DNA of 64,000 nucleotides from Nocardia sienata NBRC 100364. GTDB lineage: Bacteria; Actinomycetota; Actinomycetes; Mycobacteriales; Mycobacteriaceae. Below, in pieces: positions 44,839 to 53,516 of the stretch (its first letter is position 1; each line of letters begins with the position of its first letter). The position numbers were made by a program, and so were the translations under genes. The notes under the pieces are model-generated. The model saw nothing but the letters and a program-made list of their open reading frames with translations. It was not told where the DNA came from and ran no database searches. The stretch is taken from positions 1 to 64,000 of the forward strand of contig NZ_BDBX01000029.1 of assembly GCF_001613205.1 (NCBI RefSeq). The letters run 5' to 3'.

Positions 44839-46092
44839 TCAGTGTCCGAGCAGCCCCTTCGCCACGTGCGTCACCTGGATCTCGTTGCTGCCCGCGTAGA
44901 TCATGAGCGATTTCGCGTCGCGAGCCAGCTGCTCCACCCGATATTCCGACATGTAGCCGTTACCGCCGAACAGCTGCACCGCCTCCATCGCCACCTCGGT
45001 CGCGATCTCCGACGAGTACAGCTTCACGGCGGAGGCCTCCGAAAGGCTCAGCGGTTTACCGGCGCGCCCGCGCTCGATGATGTTGAACACCATGTTCTGC
45101 ACATTGATCCGGGCGACCTCCATCTTCGCCAGTTTGAGCTGGATGAGCTGGAAGCGGCCGATCTCCTGGCCCCACAGTTTCCGGTTGCGGGCGTAATCGG
45201 TGCACAAGCGCAGGCATTCGTTGATCACCCCCAGGGCCATGAACCCGATGCCGACCCGCTCGGCCACGAAACTGGATTTGGCGCTCTCCCGGCCGTCGCC
45301 GCCGCGGTGCTCCTCGGTTTCGCCGAGCAATCGGTCGCGGCCGAGACGGACGTTGTCGAAGAAGAGCTCCCCGGTGGGCGAGGCGTGCAGACCCATCTTC
45401 TTGAACGGTTTGCCCTGGGTGAGCCCCTCCATACCCGCGTCGAGGACGAAGGTGAGCACCTTGCGGTCGCGAGAGGGGGTGCCGTCGCCTTCGTCCAGTT
45501 TCGCGTAGACGACCAGGGTGTCGGCGAAGGGACCGTTGGTGATGAATGTTTTCTGACCGTTGAGGATGTAGTCCTCGCCGTCACGTCGCACGTAGGTCTT
45601 CATCCCGCCGAACGCGTCCGAGCCGGAATCGGGTTCGGTGATGGCCCAGCACGCGATTTTGCGAAGGCTGACGATATCGGGCACCCACCGTCGCTGCTGG
45701 GCGAGGGTGCCCCGGGACAGGATGGTGGCGCCGCCGAGTCCGGTGCTCACCCCCAGTGAACTGCACAGACCCATACAGACGCCGGACAGTTCACTGGTCA
45801 GCACGGCCATCATCGTCTGCTGATCGAAACCGCCGCCGGACCCGGACCCGTCCTTGTCCGCCGCGGCCGGCTTCTCCATCCCGTCGGCAGCCGCCTGTTT
45901 CGCCGCCAGCTGCTTGTTCAGCGCCTCCTCGGCCATGGCGCCGATACCGAAATCCGCGTACAGCTTGCGCAGGATCGGATAGGGCAGCATCTCCCCACTG
46001 TCCAACGCGTCCAGGTGGGGGCGCACTTCCTTATCGATGAACGTCCGCACCGCGTCGCGGACCATCAGGTCGGTATCGGACCATTCGAACAT
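44839..46092 (-). CDS. Acyl-CoA dehydrogenase
   Basis: A 417-residue FAD enzyme oxidising an acyl-CoA. AITEPDSGSDAFGGMKT and NGQKTFITNGPFAD are the FAD/substrate signatures; QLFGGNGYMSEYRVEQLARDAK and IYAGSNEIQ are the C-terminal ones. The residue before the Gly in IYAGSNE is Ala, where short/medium-chain enzymes have the catalytic Glu; the Glu in VAERVGIG lies where isovaleryl- and long-chain-type enzymes place it. A low-complexity insert (AAKQAAADGMEKPAAADKDG) lies near residue 65. ATG at 46092. Confidence 0.92.
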   Translation of the reverse strand: MFEWSDTDLMVRDAVRTFIDKEVRPHLDALDSGEMLPYPILRKLYADFGIGAMAEEALNKQLAAKQAAADGMEKPAAADKDGSGSGGGFDQQTMMAVLTSELSGVCMGLCSSLGVSTGLGGATILSRGTLAQQRRWVPDIVSLRKIACWAITEPDSGSDAFGGMKTYVRRDGEDYILNGQKTFITNGPFADTLVVYAKLDEGDGTPSRDRKVLTFVLDAGMEGLTQGKPFKKMGLHASPTGELFFDNVRLGRDRLLGETEEHRGGDGRESAKSSFVAERVGIGFMALGVINECLRLCTDYARNRKLWGQEIGRFQLIQLKLAKMEVARINVQNMVFNIIERGRAGKPLSLSEASAVKLYSSEIATEVAMEAVQLFGGNGYMSEYRVEQLARDAKSLMIYAGSNEIQVTHVAKGLLGH

Positions 46093-46259
46093 CGTCGTCC
46101 TCCGGAATCACCAGCAGCATTACGGTGTAAACCACCGGGCGGACACACCGTCGCGTCCACCTTGTTGACACCCTGCCAGTTCTCGGCCCGTCGCGCTGCG
46201 ATCCAGCGAAATCCGTGAGAGGCCGCGGACGCCGACTGCCGGGCACTCGCGGCGGGGGG

Positions 46260-47207
46260 TCACGGCTGCGTGGCATGCTCGCGCAACCGGTCCAGGCGCG
46301 AGACAACATTGTCGTACCAGGTCAGGGGCTCCCCTTCGACGGCCCAATCCATCCGGGCATGTTCTTCGAACAGTGGCCGCAGAGCGGCGATCGCGGCGGC
46401 GTCCCGACTCAATTCCGTCCGGCTCAGATCATTGGGCTTCCACTCGTTCCACTCTTGCGCGCCGCGAGGACTCGGCGTCGCGTAGTGGCTCGTGAACGGA
46501 TTCGATTCCGAGTCGAAGTCACAGTCTGCACGGAACGCCTCCTCGTGGTCGTACCCGAAGACGTGGTCACCGTCGAGCAGCCAATTGTTGGGCCGGTCCC
46601 AGTTGCGGACGAGAACATCCAGTTCACCGAGTTTTCGGGCGCCAGGTGAATCCTTGACCGCCTCCATGGCAGCGCGAGCCCCGGGGTCCGCGCTGGTTCC
46701 TGGCACGACACGCCCCGGCAGTCGCTGCATGAGCAGAATGCCGCCCTCCCCCGCGATCACCGGTGCGACCGGGGCGCCGATCGCACGACCGACCGCGGCT
46801 ACGAGAATTTCGGCGGACCGCCGGGCCGGGCTGAGGCCGACCCTTCGTACCGCCTCGAATCCATCCGGATACACCATGAGCTCGGCACCGTTCTTCGTAC
46901 TGGCCATCTCCCCCGATCGGATTTCCGGTTCTCCGGAACGCTCGGCGGCGCGCAGACGAGCAGTGAATTCGTCGACCGACATCAAAGGTGACGTCGCGAC
47001 GACCGGACGACCGACCGCGGTACGCACCTCGGTGTCCGTAACGAGGTCGCGGCCGGCGGCCTCCGCGCTCGTCTTCACCGATACATCGACATGGACCCCG
47101 GAGCCGGAGCTCTGATAAAAGCGCCTGAGCCCGCCACAGGTTCCGGTGGCCACCGCGCCCAGCCGCTTGACCGCCTCCCCGATGACCCGGCGCACTCGCT
47201 CGGTCAT
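46260..47207 (-). CDS. PI3/4-kinase-like domain protein of unknown role
   Basis: A 315-residue protein. After an N-terminal region with no recognised domain (1-100), there is a kinase-like core: GAELMVYPDGFEAVRRVG (about 107-124), a helix with AEILVAAVGRAIGAPVAPVI, ILLMQRLPGRVV (hinge-like), the catalytic-loop-like RNWDRPNNWLL (201-211) and the metal-loop-like GYDHEEAF (218-225). The order DR-x3-N then DH resembles PI3/4-kinase and HipA/CotH-type kinases. Substrate unknown. ATG at 47207; a longer reading to 47438 exists but lacks support. Confidence 0.6.
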   Translation of the reverse strand: MTERVRRVIGEAVKRLGAVATGTCGGLRRFYQSSGSGVHVDVSVKTSAEAAGRDLVTDTEVRTAVGRPVVATSPLMSVDEFTARLRAAERSGEPEIRSGEMASTKNGAELMVYPDGFEAVRRVGLSPARRSAEILVAAVGRAIGAPVAPVIAGEGGILLMQRLPGRVVPGTSADPGARAAMEAVKDSPGARKLGELDVLVRNWDRPNNWLLDGDHVFGYDHEEAFRADCDFDSESNPFTSHYATPSPRGAQEWNEWKPNDLSRTELSRDAAAIAALRPLFEEHARMDWAVEGEPLTWYDNVVSRLDRLREHATQP

Positions 47208-47477
47208 TGCGACCCCATCGGGGGGATGCGGCGAACCGGATTCACTCTGTTTGCGCACTCGCACGGCGGTGATGGCATGGGCAATACTGGCCCGCGATTT
47301 CCGCGTCGGCCAATCAGCAGCAGCTTCCCGCACCGAGGCATACCCGCCGCGTCCCAGGTCCATCAGGCGCCGGTCCGCCGTAACCGGCGGGGCCACCGCG
47401 ACCCCGCCTCCCTGGGAACCGGCGCGCGAGGCGCACATGCCCGGCGGCCCCGGAGGCGAGGTCGTGTTCGAATGGCC

Positions 47478-48695
47478 CTACCTCAGCGCGCGGGCCAGGT
47501 TTGCGTCCAGCGCGGCCAGGAACTCCTCGGTGGTGAGGTAGCCCTGGTCGCCGCCGACCAGCAGCGCGAGGTCCTTGGTCATCTGCCCGCCCTCGACGGT
47601 CTTGATGACCACATCCTCGAGGGTCTGGGCGAAACCGATGACCTCGGGGGTGTTGTCCAGCTTGCCACGGTGCTCGAGGCCGCGGGTCCAAGCGAAGATC
47701 GACGCGATCGGGTTGGTCGAGGTCGGCTTGCCCTGCTGGTGCTGGCGGTAGTGCCGGGTGACCGTGCCGTGCGCGGCCTCGGCTTCACAGGTCCGGCCGT
47801 CCGGAGTCAGCAGCACCGAGGTCATCAGGCCGAGCGACCCGAAGCCCTGCGCGACCGTATCGGACTGGACGTCGCCGTCATAGTTCTTGCAGGCCCAGAC
47901 GTAGCCGCCCTCCCACTTCATGGAGGAGGCGACCATATCGTCGATCAACCGGTGCTCGTAGGTGAGACCGGCCGCCTCGAACTGGCTCTTGAACTCGGCT
48001 TCGAAGACCGCCTCGAAGGTGTCCTTGAACATGCCGTCATAGGCCTTGAGGATGGTGTTCTTCGTCGACATGTAGACGGGGTAGTTCTGCTGCAGCCCGT
48101 AGTTGAACGAGGCGCGCGCGAAGTCTTCGATGGACTTCTTGAAGTTGTACATACCCATCACGACGCCGCCGTCCTCCGGCATCTGCACGACCTCGTGCAC
48201 GATGGGCTCGCTACCGTCCTCGGGGGTGAAGGTGAGGGTGACGGTGCCGGCCTGGAAGACCTTGAAGTCGGTGGCGCGGTACTGGTCGCCGAAGGCGTGA
48301 CGGCCGATGATGATCGGCTTGGTCCAGCCCGGCACCAGGCGCGGAACGTTGGAGATGATGATCGGCGCGCGGAAGATGGTGCCGCCGAGGATGTTGCGGA
48401 TGGTGCCGTTGGGCGAGCGCCACATCTTCTTGAGACCGAATTCCTCGACGCGGGCCTCGTCGGGGGTGATCGTCGCGCATTTGACGCCGACACCGTGCTG
48501 TTTGATGGCGTTGGCGGCGTCGACAGTGACCTGGTCGTCGGTTTTGTCGCGGTATTCGATGCCGAGGTCGTAGTACTCGAGGTTCACATCGAGGTACGGG
48601 TGGATCAGCTTGTCCTTGATGAACTGCCAGATGATCCGGGTCATCTCGTCGCCGTCGAGTTCAACGACGGTGCCTTCAACCTTGATCTTGGACAT
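47478..48695 (-). CDS. icd: NADP-dependent isocitrate dehydrogenase (dimeric type)
   Basis: A 405-residue TCA-cycle enzyme making 2-oxoglutarate and NADPH. The substrate region [17 protein letters not shown] and metal-site [24 protein letters not shown], followed by [15 protein letters not shown] (NADP site), identify the eukaryote-like dimeric class. The ATG at 48695 follows TAGGAGGACACG. Divergent from metX with a riboswitch and palindromes between them; same order as Rv3339c-Rv3341 in M. tuberculosis except that metY is absent here. Confidence 0.97.
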   Translation of the reverse strand: MSKIKVEGTVVELDGDEMTRIIWQFIKDKLIHPYLDVNLEYYDLGIEYRDKTDDQVTVDAANAIKQHGVGVKCATITPDEARVEEFGLKKMWRSPNGTIRNILGGTIFRAPIIISNVPRLVPGWTKPIIIGRHAFGDQYRATDFKVFQAGTVTLTFTPEDGSEPIVHEVVQMPEDGGVVMGMYNFKKSIEDFARASFNYGLQQNYPVYMSTKNTILKAYDGMFKDTFEAVFEAEFKSQFEAAGLTYEHRLIDDMVASSMKWEGGYVWACKNYDGDVQSDTVAQGFGSLGLMTSVLLTPDGRTCEAEAAHGTVTRHYRQHQQGKPTSTNPIASIFAWTRGLEHRGKLDNTPEVIGFAQTLEDVVIKTVEGGQMTKDLALLVGGDQGYLTTEEFLAALDANLARALR

Positions 48696-48849
48696 GGATC
48701 TTCGTGTCCTCCTAAGACTGGTGCCCTCATTGCACGGCCAGGCGAACACGCTTGTGAGCGGACCCCAGCTGTTCAACAGACAACGTATACATCCCGCGTT
48801 GTCCACGAGACGTCTGGTGTAACCAAGACGAGCGTACTGCTTGTGGCGG

Positions 48850-48898
48850 TCTCACGGTGCAGCCAGCCCCGGTCGTGAGATCTCACATGGGTGAGACA
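48850..48898. promoter_or_regulatory. Clustered GTGAGA/TCTCAC palindromes between icd and metX
   Basis: A perfect 12-bp palindrome GTGAGATCTCAC lies at 48876-48887. It is flanked by GTCTCAC at 48850-48856 and GTGAGAC at 48892-48898, themselves an inverted pair around it. This makes four copies of one half-site in 49 bases, a strong operator-like arrangement in the divergent icd/metX promoter region. Confidence 0.6.
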
Positions 48899-48970
48899 CG
48901 CCACAAGATTACCTGGTGGGCGCGTATGCCGATTTCGATCCCTATCGGCGCCCCGCTACCATATTCGGCA

Positions 48971-49084
48971 GGTCATGAGCGCCAGCACCAAGCCCCGGCT
49001 CGCTGGCCGGCAACCCTCCTGCTGCGGTGGGGTGCTCCGGGTGATGACCTGGCTCCCGAGAGCCGGGAGCAAGCGCACGTCAGG
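48971..49084 (+). ncRNA. SAM-IV riboswitch
   Basis: The stretch starts GGTCATGAGCGCCAGCACC and continues with CCGGCTCGCTGGCCGGCAA, CCCTCC, GCGGTGGGGTGCTCCGGG and TGATGACCTGG, closing with a hairpin and AAGCGC. This order and the conserved core match the actinobacterial SAM-IV riboswitch as I remember it from mycobacteria. The outer stem GGTCAT/ATGACC is intact. It lies upstream of metX, a methionine-synthesis gene, so SAM would repress expression. The exact 3' edge is approximate. Confidence 0.9.
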
Positions 49085-49171
49085 AGGTCGTCGATTTGTG
49101 CCGGTGCTGGTCGCGTTGACCGCGGCATTGTCCCGATTCGACGAGAAGCCCCCCATTTTCTGGAGCACGAT

Positions 49172-49336
49172 ATGACCGATCACAGTATTCGTGGTGCGAC
49201 CGCTGCCGGAGCCACCCGCCGGCGACCGGTGGTCGCACCCGGCGGCCTCCGCGCCCATCCGGGCGGATCCGTAGCGGCGATTCATACGCTCCGAGCATCA
49301 GTACCGTCCCCCGGTTCCGTGGAAGCCCTCGCGTGA
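49172..49336 (+). CDS. Short leader reading frame coupled to metX
   Basis: A 54-residue reading between the SAM-IV riboswitch and metX; its stop overlaps the metX GTG start (GTGA). The sequence (Arg/Ala-rich) matches no family I know and is not an obvious MetY remnant. Overlap with metX suggests translational coupling in the leader. It may be non-functional. Confidence 0.3.
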   Translation: MTDHSIRGATAAGATRRRPVVAPGGLRAHPGGSVAAIHTLRASVPSPGSVEALA

Positions 49337-50478
49337 AGGTGGGCACCGAATCGACCACCGCTCGGCCGGTGGCCCAGTTACCGCCGCCCGACGGCACCCT
49401 CGGATATGTCGATATCGGCGAACTCACCCTCGAGAACGGCGCCCGGCTGCCCCAGGTGCGGCTTGCCGTGCAACGCTGGGGGGAACTGTCCCCGGCCCTG
49501 GACAACATCGTCCTGATCGAGCACGCGCTGACCGGTGACTCCCACGTCGCGGGTGACCCGGACGATGACCATCCGCAGGCCGGATGGTGGAACGGGATGG
49601 TCGGCCCGGGGGCTCCGGTCGACACCGACGAGTGGTGCGTCGTCGCGACCAATGTCCTCGGCGGCTGCCAGGGCAGCACCGGCCCGGCCTCGCTCGCACC
49701 GGACGGCGCACCGTGGGGTTCGCGGTTCCCGGGGATCTCCATCCGCGACCAGGTCGCCGCGGAACTGAAATTGTTCGACCTGCTCGGCGTGCCCCGGCTG
49801 GCCGCGGCGATCGGCGGTTCGATGGGTGGTATGCGTGTCCTGGAATGGATGCTGCTCGCTCCGCAGCGCCTGGCCGCCGCCCTGATCCTCGCGGTGGGCC
49901 CGCGGGCCACCGCCGACCAGATCGGCACCCAGAGCACCCAGATCGCGGCGATCACCAGCGACCCGGACTGGCAGGGCGGCGACTACCACGGCACCGGCCG
50001 CGCGCCGATGGCCGGAATGGGTATCGCGCGCCGGATCGCGCACCTCACCTACCGCACCGAGGCCGAACTGGACAGTCGATTCGCCAACAGCCCGCAGGCG
50101 GGCGAGGACCCCTGGGACGGCGGCCGCTACGCGGTGCAGAGCTACCTGGAGTACCAGGCCGAGAAGCTGGGCCGGCGTTTCGACCCCGCGACCTATGTGC
50201 TGCTGAGCGAGGCGATGAACCGGCACGATATCGGCCGCGGCCGCGGCGGTATCGAGGCGGCGATGGCCGCCACCGAGGTGCCGTGCATCGTGGGCGGTAT
50301 CGATTCCGACCGGCTGTACCCGCTGCACACCCAGCAGGAACTGGCCGACGGACTGGCGGGCTGCCGGCATTTCGAGGTGATCTCCTCGCGGGACGGCCAC
50401 GATGCCTTCCTCACCGAAGCGGCGGCCATCGGCAAACTACTGGTCCAGACGATGAACCTGGCCCGCGCCGGACGCTGA
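49333..50478 (+). CDS. metX: Homoserine O-acetyltransferase
   Basis: A 381-residue alpha/beta-hydrolase-fold acetyltransferase making O-acetylhomoserine for methionine synthesis. [11 protein letters not shown] and WWNGMVGPG start the conserved region; the nucleophile is in [13 protein letters not shown], the Asp in DSDRLYPL, and the His in [22 protein letters not shown] is the family signature. GTG start at 49333. The usual upstream metY (O-acetylhomoserine sulfhydrylase) is not present, so metX follows the riboswitch directly. Confidence 0.95.
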   Translation: MKVGTESTTARPVAQLPPPDGTLGYVDIGELTLENGARLPQVRLAVQRWGELSPALDNIVLIEHALTGDSHVAGDPDDDHPQAGWWNGMVGPGAPVDTDEWCVVATNVLGGCQGSTGPASLAPDGAPWGSRFPGISIRDQVAAELKLFDLLGVPRLAAAIGGSMGGMRVLEWMLLAPQRLAAALILAVGPRATADQIGTQSTQIAAITSDPDWQGGDYHGTGRAPMAGMGIARRIAHLTYRTEAELDSRFANSPQAGEDPWDGGRYAVQSYLEYQAEKLGRRFDPATYVLLSEAMNRHDIGRGRGGIEAAMAATEVPCIVGGIDSDRLYPLHTQQELADGLAGCRHFEVISSRDGHDAFLTEAAAIGKLLVQTMNLARAGR

Positions 50479-50502
50479 GCGCCGACGGGCAACCGGACCG
50501 GT

Positions 50503-50829
50503 TCAGCCCACGCCGAGGGTGTTGATGGTCGCGGCGAGGAAGACCACCGCGCCACCCAGCAGGGTCAGCGCGCCCACATCGAACGGCTTGCTGCGTACCG
50601 CGAGCAGGCCGACCCGGGCAGTCGGCAGGCACAGTCGGAATGCGGCCGCGATGAGGGTCGCGCCGCCGAAGAAGAAGGCACCACGGCGCCAGCGATCCTG
50701 CGCGACGAACACCACGGCGATCAGCACCACCACCGCCACCACGACCATAGGCAGATGGCAACGCAGGAAACCGGCCCATCGGCTTCCGGTGCCGGGATCG
50801 TCGTGGGTCGGGGTCGCGGCGTCGGTCAC
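50503..50829 (-). CDS. DUF3017 small membrane protein
   Basis: A 108-residue protein with three hydrophobic helices (PMVVVAVVVLIAVVFVAQ, FFGGATLIAAAFRLCL, VGALTLLGGAVVFLAATI). RWRRGAFFFGGAT and RLCLPTARVGLLAVRSKPFDV match the DUF3017 pattern of actinobacterial inner-membrane proteins. Function unknown. Convergent with metX. Confidence 0.82.
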   Translation of the reverse strand: MTDAATPTHDDPGTGSRWAGFLRCHLPMVVVAVVVLIAVVFVAQDRWRRGAFFFGGATLIAAAFRLCLPTARVGLLAVRSKPFDVGALTLLGGAVVFLAATINTLGVG

Positions 50830-51063
50830 GGGGGCGATTGTTCCAGATCCGGCCGATCAGGTCTGCACAGGCGGTTCGTAGTCCCGCACAGGTACACCGA
50901 ATGTCCAGGCGACGCCCTCACGGGCAGTCCGACAGGGGCCTTCGCGAGCGGGGTCCTGGAACGCGGGTGCGCCGGCCCGGCGGGGCCGGTGCACCCCGCC
51001 CACGTCGATGCGCCTGCTCCCGGGCGGCGCGGCGCGCCCACGGCATCGCCCGGGACAGAGCGA

Positions 51064-52545
51064 TCAGCGCAGCGCGGCGTTTTCGGCGCGAACCTTCTCC
51101 CGATGCCGCTCGCGCAGCGCGGCATGGTGTGGACTGCGCCGCACCACCAGGTAGGCCACTCCCAGCACCGCGAACCAGATGGGGGTCACCAGCAGGGCCT
51201 GCAGGGTGTCGGTCTTCTGGGTGAGCGCCCAGACCAGGAACACGAAGAAGGCCAGCACCGCCCAGACCGCCGGCACACCGCCCGGCAGTTTGAACGTCGA
51301 CGCGGCGTGCAGATGCGGCCGCCGCTTCCGGTAGACCAGGTAGCTGGCCAGGATCATCGTCCAGACGAACATGAAGCACAGCGACGAAATGGTGGTGACC
51401 ACGGTGAACGCTTCCACGATCGACTGTCCGGCGTAGAGCAGCACCACCCCGATCAGCAGGAACGCGCACGAGAAGCGCAAGGCGTTGGCCGGGACCTTGC
51501 GCCGGGACAGTTTCCCGAACAACGCGGGGGCATCCCCGTCACCGGCCAGGCCGTACACCATCCGCGAGGTCGAGTAGATACCCGAGTTCGCGCTCGAGGT
51601 GGCGCTGGTCAGCACCACGAAGTTCACCACACTCGCGGCGACACCCAGCCCGGCGAGGGAGAACATCGCCACGAACGGACTCTCGTCGGCCGAGACCTCA
51701 CGCCACGGAGTCACCGCGCAGATGACGATCAGGGCGCCGACGTAGAACAGCAGGACGCGCACCGGGATGGAGTTGATCGCGCGGGGCAGCGTGCGTTCGG
51801 GATTCTTGGCCTCGGCCGCGGTGGTGCCCACCAGTTCGATACCCACGAAGGCGAAGACAGCGATCTGGAAGCCGGCCACGAAACCCATGGGTCCGGTCGG
51901 GAAGAAGCCGCCGTCGTTCCACAGGTTGGCCAGCGAGGCCGTGGTGCCGCTGTCGCCGGTGAAACCGGTGATCACCATCACCAGACCGGTGACGATCAGC
52001 GCGCCGATGGCGATCACCTTGATCAGCGCGAACCAGAACTCGGTCTCACCGAACGCGCGCACCGTGGGCAGGTTGAGTACCAGCAGGACGAGGATGCAGA
52101 CCAGCGCCGGTATCCACAGCGGCAGATCCGCCCACCAATAGGAGACGTACCCGGCGATCGCCACCACATCGGCGATACCGGTCACCACCCAGCAGAACCA
52201 GTAGGTCCAGCCGGTGAAGAACCCCGCCCACGGGCCGAGCAGGTCACCGGCGAAATCGCTGAACGATTTGTACCCGGAGTTCGACAGCAGCAGCTCCCCC
52301 ATCGCCCGCATGACGAAGAAGAGGAAGAAGCCGATGATCATGTAGACCAGGATCACCGAGGGGCCGGCAAGCGAGATGGTCTTACCCGAGCCCATGAACA
52401 GGCCGGTCCCGATCGCGCCGCCGATCGCGATCAGCTGGATATGCCGGTTCGCCAGTTGGCGGCTCAGCTTCTCCGGGCCGGCACCCGGATCGCTCACGCC
52501 GCTCGCGTCGTCGCCTGGATTTCCGTGGCCCTGCAGCACGGCCAT
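51064..52545 (-). CDS. Amino acid permease (CycA/AAT family)
   Basis: A 493-residue APC-superfamily transporter with about 12 transmembrane helices. The N-terminal IQLIAIGGAIGTGLFMGSGKTISLAGPS is the substrate-binding unwound helix 1 of the AAT family (D-Ser/D-Ala/Gly, GABA and aromatic amino acid carriers); EAKNPERTLPRAINSIPVRVLLFYVGAL is the second signature. Best match by eye is to D-serine/D-alanine/glycine-type permeases. The start at 52545 has GGAGGGAG upstream; a longer reading to 52677 enters the divergent promoter. Confidence 0.92.
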   Translation of the reverse strand: MAVLQGHGNPGDDASGVSDPGAGPEKLSRQLANRHIQLIAIGGAIGTGLFMGSGKTISLAGPSVILVYMIIGFFLFFVMRAMGELLLSNSGYKSFSDFAGDLLGPWAGFFTGWTYWFCWVVTGIADVVAIAGYVSYWWADLPLWIPALVCILVLLVLNLPTVRAFGETEFWFALIKVIAIGALIVTGLVMVITGFTGDSGTTASLANLWNDGGFFPTGPMGFVAGFQIAVFAFVGIELVGTTAAEAKNPERTLPRAINSIPVRVLLFYVGALIVICAVTPWREVSADESPFVAMFSLAGLGVAASVVNFVVLTSATSSANSGIYSTSRMVYGLAGDGDAPALFGKLSRRKVPANALRFSCAFLLIGVVLLYAGQSIVEAFTVVTTISSLCFMFVWTMILASYLVYRKRRPHLHAASTFKLPGGVPAVWAVLAFFVFLVWALTQKTDTLQALLVTPIWFAVLGVAYLVVRRSPHHAALRERHREKVRAENAALR

Positions 52546-52808
52546 ATTTCTCCCTCCGGAATGAATCGGACAGCCCATTCGACCACCGGAAGCGGGTTCC
52601 TGCAGAGTGGGCGGCCCTACGGTACGCTGCCTCAACCTGCGCCCTGTGCGGCACCCGCACAACCTCGGTGATCGCATTTGCTGTGGTCAGACCGTTGAGG
52701 CGACGGTGTGGCCCGCGCCGGCGAATTGTCCGGCACCGTTGCGGTCACCGGCCGATCATCCGGGCTCGATCGCCGCGGCGCCGCCGTCACCTGATTGACT
52801 GGTCGGCT

Positions 52809-53273
52809 GTGTTCCGATTGATGTTCCATGAACCGCGCATACCGGGTAATACGGGCAATGCCATCCGGCTCGCCGCCGGCACGGGCAGTGAGCTGCATCT
52901 GATCGAACCGCTCGGCTTCGATATGTCGGAGGCGAAACTGCGCCGGGCCGGACTGGATTATCACGACCTCGCCTCGGTGACAGTGCATCCGGATCTGGCG
53001 ACCGCGTGGAAGCAGCTGCGACCCGAGCGGGTGTACGCGTTCACCACCCGCGCCACCACCGCGCACACCGATATCGCCTACCGGCCCGGTGACATACTGC
53101 TGTTCGGCGCGGAGCCGACGGGTCTACCGGCGGAGGTGCTCGCCGACGAACACATCGACGCCGAGTTGCGTATCCCCATGCTGCCCGGCCGACGGTCGAT
53201 GAATCTGGCCAACGCGGCCGCGGTGGCGGTGTACGAGGCATGGCGGCAGCACGGTTTTCCGGGCGCGGTCTGA
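52809..53273 (+). CDS. trmL: tRNA (cytidine/uridine-2'-O-)-methyltransferase, TrmL-like SPOUT enzyme
   Basis: A 154-residue SPOUT-fold methyltransferase acting on tRNA position 34. The three motifs are present: HEPRIPGNTGNAIRLAAGTG (motif 1), LLFGAEPTGLPAEVL (motif 2) and RIPMLPGRRSMNLANAAAVAVYEAWRQ (motif 3, knot). Start at the GTG at 52809 gives the usual N-terminus FRLMFHEPRIPGNTGN. Confidence 0.93.
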   Translation: MFRLMFHEPRIPGNTGNAIRLAAGTGSELHLIEPLGFDMSEAKLRRAGLDYHDLASVTVHPDLATAWKQLRPERVYAFTTRATTAHTDIAYRPGDILLFGAEPTGLPAEVLADEHIDAELRIPMLPGRRSMNLANAAAVAVYEAWRQHGFPGAV

Positions 53274-53282
53274 CCGGTCCGA

Positions 53283-53513
53283 TCAGTCGTCGATCTCGAA
53301 CCGTTTGTGCCGGGAGGTCGCCCCGCCGGTGAGCCGGACCACGCTCTTCGGGACGCCGAGATGCGCGGCCAGGAGTTCGGCCGCGGCCCGGTTGGCCTTT
53401 CCCTCCACGGCCGGCGCGCGTACCCACAGTTGCAGTGTGCCGTCGGGCAGGGTTTCGACCAGCGGGCCCTTCCGGCTGTTCGGTTTGATCACCGCGCGGA
53501 CCGTGGTGGGCAC
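53283..53513 (-). CDS. DUF167/YggU family protein
   Basis: A 76-residue protein with the whole UPF0235 pattern: VIKPNSRKGPLVE, LWVRAPAVEGKANRAAAELLAAHLGV, and VVRLTGGATSRHKRFEI. Function unknown although structurally characterised in E. coli. Four bases downstream of the DUF4349 gene on the same strand. Confidence 0.9.
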   Translation of the reverse strand: MPTTVRAVIKPNSRKGPLVETLPDGTLQLWVRAPAVEGKANRAAAELLAAHLGVPKSVVRLTGGATSRHKRFEIDD

Positions 53514-53516
53514 CGG

